NCBI GenBank assembly: GCA_030636065.1 | Contig: DAOVXR010000067.1 | Coordinates: forward strand, 1 to 7,940 | Length of the DNA stretch: 7,940 nt | Direction of reading: 5' to 3' | Source: Sedimentisphaerales bacterium | GTDB taxonomy: Bacteria > Planctomycetota > Phycisphaerae > Sedimentisphaerales > SM23-30 | Part shown: positions 6,368 to 7,940 of the stretch, one piece after another | Numbering within the stretch: position 1 is the first letter of the stretch | Layout of the letters: each line of letters begins with the position of its first letter | Made by a program: the position numbers and the translations under genes | Notes under the pieces: generated by a model | What the model saw: the letters and a program-made list of their open reading frames with translations, nothing else | Told to the model about the DNA's origin: nothing | Databases searched by the model: none

Positions 6368-6396
6368 AAAGTACATCATTTTGGACAAAATTGCAA
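6368..6396 (-). promoter_or_regulatory. Weak promoter candidate for the oxidoreductase-cytochrome operon
   Basis: On the minus strand TTGCAA (6396-6391, 4 of 6 to the -35 consensus) is separated by 17 bases from TACTTT (6373-6368, 3 of 6, keeping the important TA and final T). Inside the spacer lies an AT-rich dyad ATTTTG-GA-CAAAAT (6378-6391). Transcription would start near 6361, leaving a leader of about 78 bases. An alternative -10, TATAAG at 6316-6311, has no fitting -35. Readthrough from the HEAT-repeat gene is equally possible because I see no clear terminator after it. Confidence 0.25.
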
Positions 6397-6432
6397 TAAA
6401 AAATAATGCCGCCTTTTTTGTGTTATCGGACA

Positions 6433-7940
6433 CTACCGCTTCAAGGCTTTTTTGATCTTTTCAACCGCCAGTTTCGCTTCCGCCGCGAGGGCGCTGTCTG
6501 TTTCACAGCTCTGGGCCATTTTCAGTGCCTCTGTGCAGGCGAACTGCGGCAGCACCGCCAGAACGGCTTTTTTCTCTTCGGGCCGTTTTGCTGCGTCCAA
6601 CCCATCCTGCAGTAGTTTGACTGTCTGGCTTGCCGAGCGTTTTGTCGGCAGGGACACCAGTTTGATATAACCCTGTAACGCCAACACCTGCCTTACTACA
6701 ACTGCATCGCTCTTCGCTACGGACAGAAGGTCCGCCGCCGGCCCTGCGTCCGGCCACTCGGAAAGTGCCAGTATCGCCGCCCGTTTCACATCGCCGTTAC
6801 TGTCGGCTAACGCCTCGCGTAATACGGACAATGCCCGATCATCACCGATTTTGCCTAAAATCCCTAATAGTGAGCAACGGGCCTTCAATTCTGTAATCTT
6901 CGTTGCGGCGGCAAGAACCTGCCCAAGGCCGGCATTTTCGGTCTTTTTCAATATGGACACGATTGTCTTTTCGGCGGCCTTTCGTTCTGAGTTGTATTGC
7001 GCCTTGATTAGCAGATCGAGCAGAGCCGAAAGGTGCTCGGCCCAGCCTACGTCGCTCAGCACTTTGAAGGATTCTCGCCTGACTGTCCTGTCGCTGTCCT
7101 GGGCGGTTTTCAATAATGTTGTCGCTCCGGTCTTGATACTCCGTTCGCCGATACTGCGAATCAACTCGACTTTTACCTTCGGCTCGACCCGGTTCAGATT
7201 ATCGATAATCGTTTGATTTACTTTATTACCTCGTAGTCGATACAGACTTTCTCGTGCGGCTTTCTGTTCGTCGCCGGTTTTTGCCGCCGCCGTTTGTGCC
7301 AGAAGTGAAACAACCGTTTCGTTACCCAGGGCCCCTATAACTTCCAGCGCCGCGATACGCACTTCGACCGAGTTGCTTGTCGCCTGTTTGATCACAGCCG
7401 GCAATGCCTCGGCGTCCCCGCGTTTGGCAAGGGCGGACAATAGTTGTACCTGCCCTAATGGCCCCATTCCCGGCAGTTCACGAATCAGCGACTGCGTTAT
7501 CTTACTTCCGGGCATTTCACTTATCAACCCGATAGCCACTGCCTGCATCTGCCGATTGTTGCCTTTCAGAATACCTATAAGAACATCGCTTATCTGTTCT
7601 CCTCCAGCCTCTGCCATACCATGCAACGCGGCGATCCGAATCAATGTCGGCTCACTGGGATGATATACTTTCTGATAAATCGCCAACGCCGCTTTTGCCT
7701 TGCCTTGATCCAGCAGCTTATCGGCGCACCTCAGATACGCGTCCAGCACTAATTGCCGCAACGAACCACTGGTCTGGCCCTTGACTTTTTCCAGTGCCGC
7801 GATTGCTTCCTCTCCGGCAATTTGTCCGATGGCCGAAACCGCTGCCGCCGCTATTTCCGGATTGGAATCCTGTACCATCGCTGTTAATACCGAGACGGAT
7901 TTATTATCGCCGCGAACGCCTAACGTACTGATGATACCGA
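6433..7940 (-). CDS. HEAT-repeat protein, 5' end cut by window edge
   Basis: Open frame of about 501 residues ending at TAG (6433-6435). The frame stays open through the right edge. Upstream of the ATG at 7878 the sequence still reads HEAT-like, with ISTLGVRGDNKSVSVLTA, so that ATG is internal and the true start lies outside. The visible part is almost wholly alpha-helical repeats of about 30-40 residues: for example AAAAVSAIGQIAGEEAIAAL, then VRIAALEVIGALGNETVVSL, then VRRESFKVLSDVGWAEHLSA, and DVKRAAILALSEWPDAGPAA near the end. The last segment, KRPEEKKAVLAVLPQFACTE onward to LAAEAKLAVEKIKKALKR, is a helical cap of a kind I recognise in large planctomycete HEAT proteins. No catalytic motif is visible; such repeats act as binding scaffolds. 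The missing N-terminus may carry a signal peptide or another domain. It precedes the exported oxidoreductase by 149 bases. Confidence 0.85.
   Translation of the reverse strand, partial: GIISTLGVRGDNKSVSVLTAMVQDSNPEIAAAAVSAIGQIAGEEAIAALEKVKGQTSGSLRQLVLDAYLRCADKLLDQGKAKAALAIYQKVYHPSEPTLIRIAALHGMAEAGGEQISDVLIGILKGNNRQMQAVAIGLISEMPGSKITQSLIRELPGMGPLGQVQLLSALAKRGDAEALPAVIKQATSNSVEVRIAALEVIGALGNETVVSLLAQTAAAKTGDEQKAARESLYRLRGNKVNQTIIDNLNRVEPKVKVELIRSIGERSIKTGATTLLKTAQDSDRTVRRESFKVLSDVGWAEHLSALLDLLIKAQYNSERKAAEKTIVSILKKTENAGLGQVLAAATKITELKARCSLLGILGKIGDDRALSVLREALADSNGDVKRAAILALSEWPDAGPAADLLSVAKSDAVVVRQVLALQGYIKLVSLPTKRSASQTVKLLQDGLDAAKRPEEKKAVLAVLPQFACTEALKMAQSCETDSALAAEAKLAVEKIKKALKR

Noticed and set aside
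6395..6421. A-run/T-run around a GC-rich core after the HEAT-repeat gene as a terminator
   Set aside because: The A6 and T6 runs could pair but the GC-rich part falls in the loop, so the stem would be only weak A-U pairs.
6433..7878. Treating the ATG at 7878 as the start of the HEAT-repeat gene
   Set aside because: The frame stays open to the right edge and the upstream residues continue the HEAT-like pattern, so this methionine is internal.

Overview
All six genes in this window lie on the minus strand, so the region reads from right to left. The two outermost genes run off the window edges. The parts list suggests a member of the Planctomycetota, probably an anaerobic Phycisphaerae-like lineage of moderate GC content. 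It combines a Tat-exported Gfo/Idh/MocA oxidoreductase, a long HEAT-repeat protein, a lipoprotein with a discoidin-like fold, and a membrane-anchored multiheme cytochrome c. The taxonomic call is inferred from gene types, not from a marker gene.

Layout in transcription order: (1) HEAT-repeat protein, 7940-6433, 5' end missing. (2) Gap of 149 bases with a weak promoter candidate and a small AT-rich dyad. (3) Tat-exported Gfo/Idh/MocA oxidoreductase, 6283-4943. (4) Gap of only 37 bases, then a seven-haem cytochrome c with a signal peptide and C-terminal membrane anchor, 4905-2959. (5) Gap of 121 bases with two hairpins, one of them a copy of a 25-base repeat. (6) Five-helix membrane protein, probably a b-type cytochrome, 2837-2187. 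(7) Gap of 26 bases, then an NCS1-type permease, 2160-781. (8) Gap of 153 bases holding the second repeat copy, a second dyad and a strong sigma-70-like promoter with a palindrome in its spacer. (9) Lipoprotein with a discoidin-like domain, 627 to the left edge, 3' end missing. No stretch longer than 300 bases lacks a gene. I saw no tRNA, rRNA, CRISPR array, insertion sequence or attachment site.

The core appears to be a membrane redox module. The anchored heptahaem cytochrome c would pass electrons to or from the quinone pool through the adjacent b-type membrane protein. The permease is tightly spaced behind it and the exported oxidoreductase directly in front. Whether the permease supplies the substrate, and whether the oxidoreductase feeds the cytochromes, cannot be read from sequence. 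The discoidin lipoprotein has its own promoter and so may be regulated separately.
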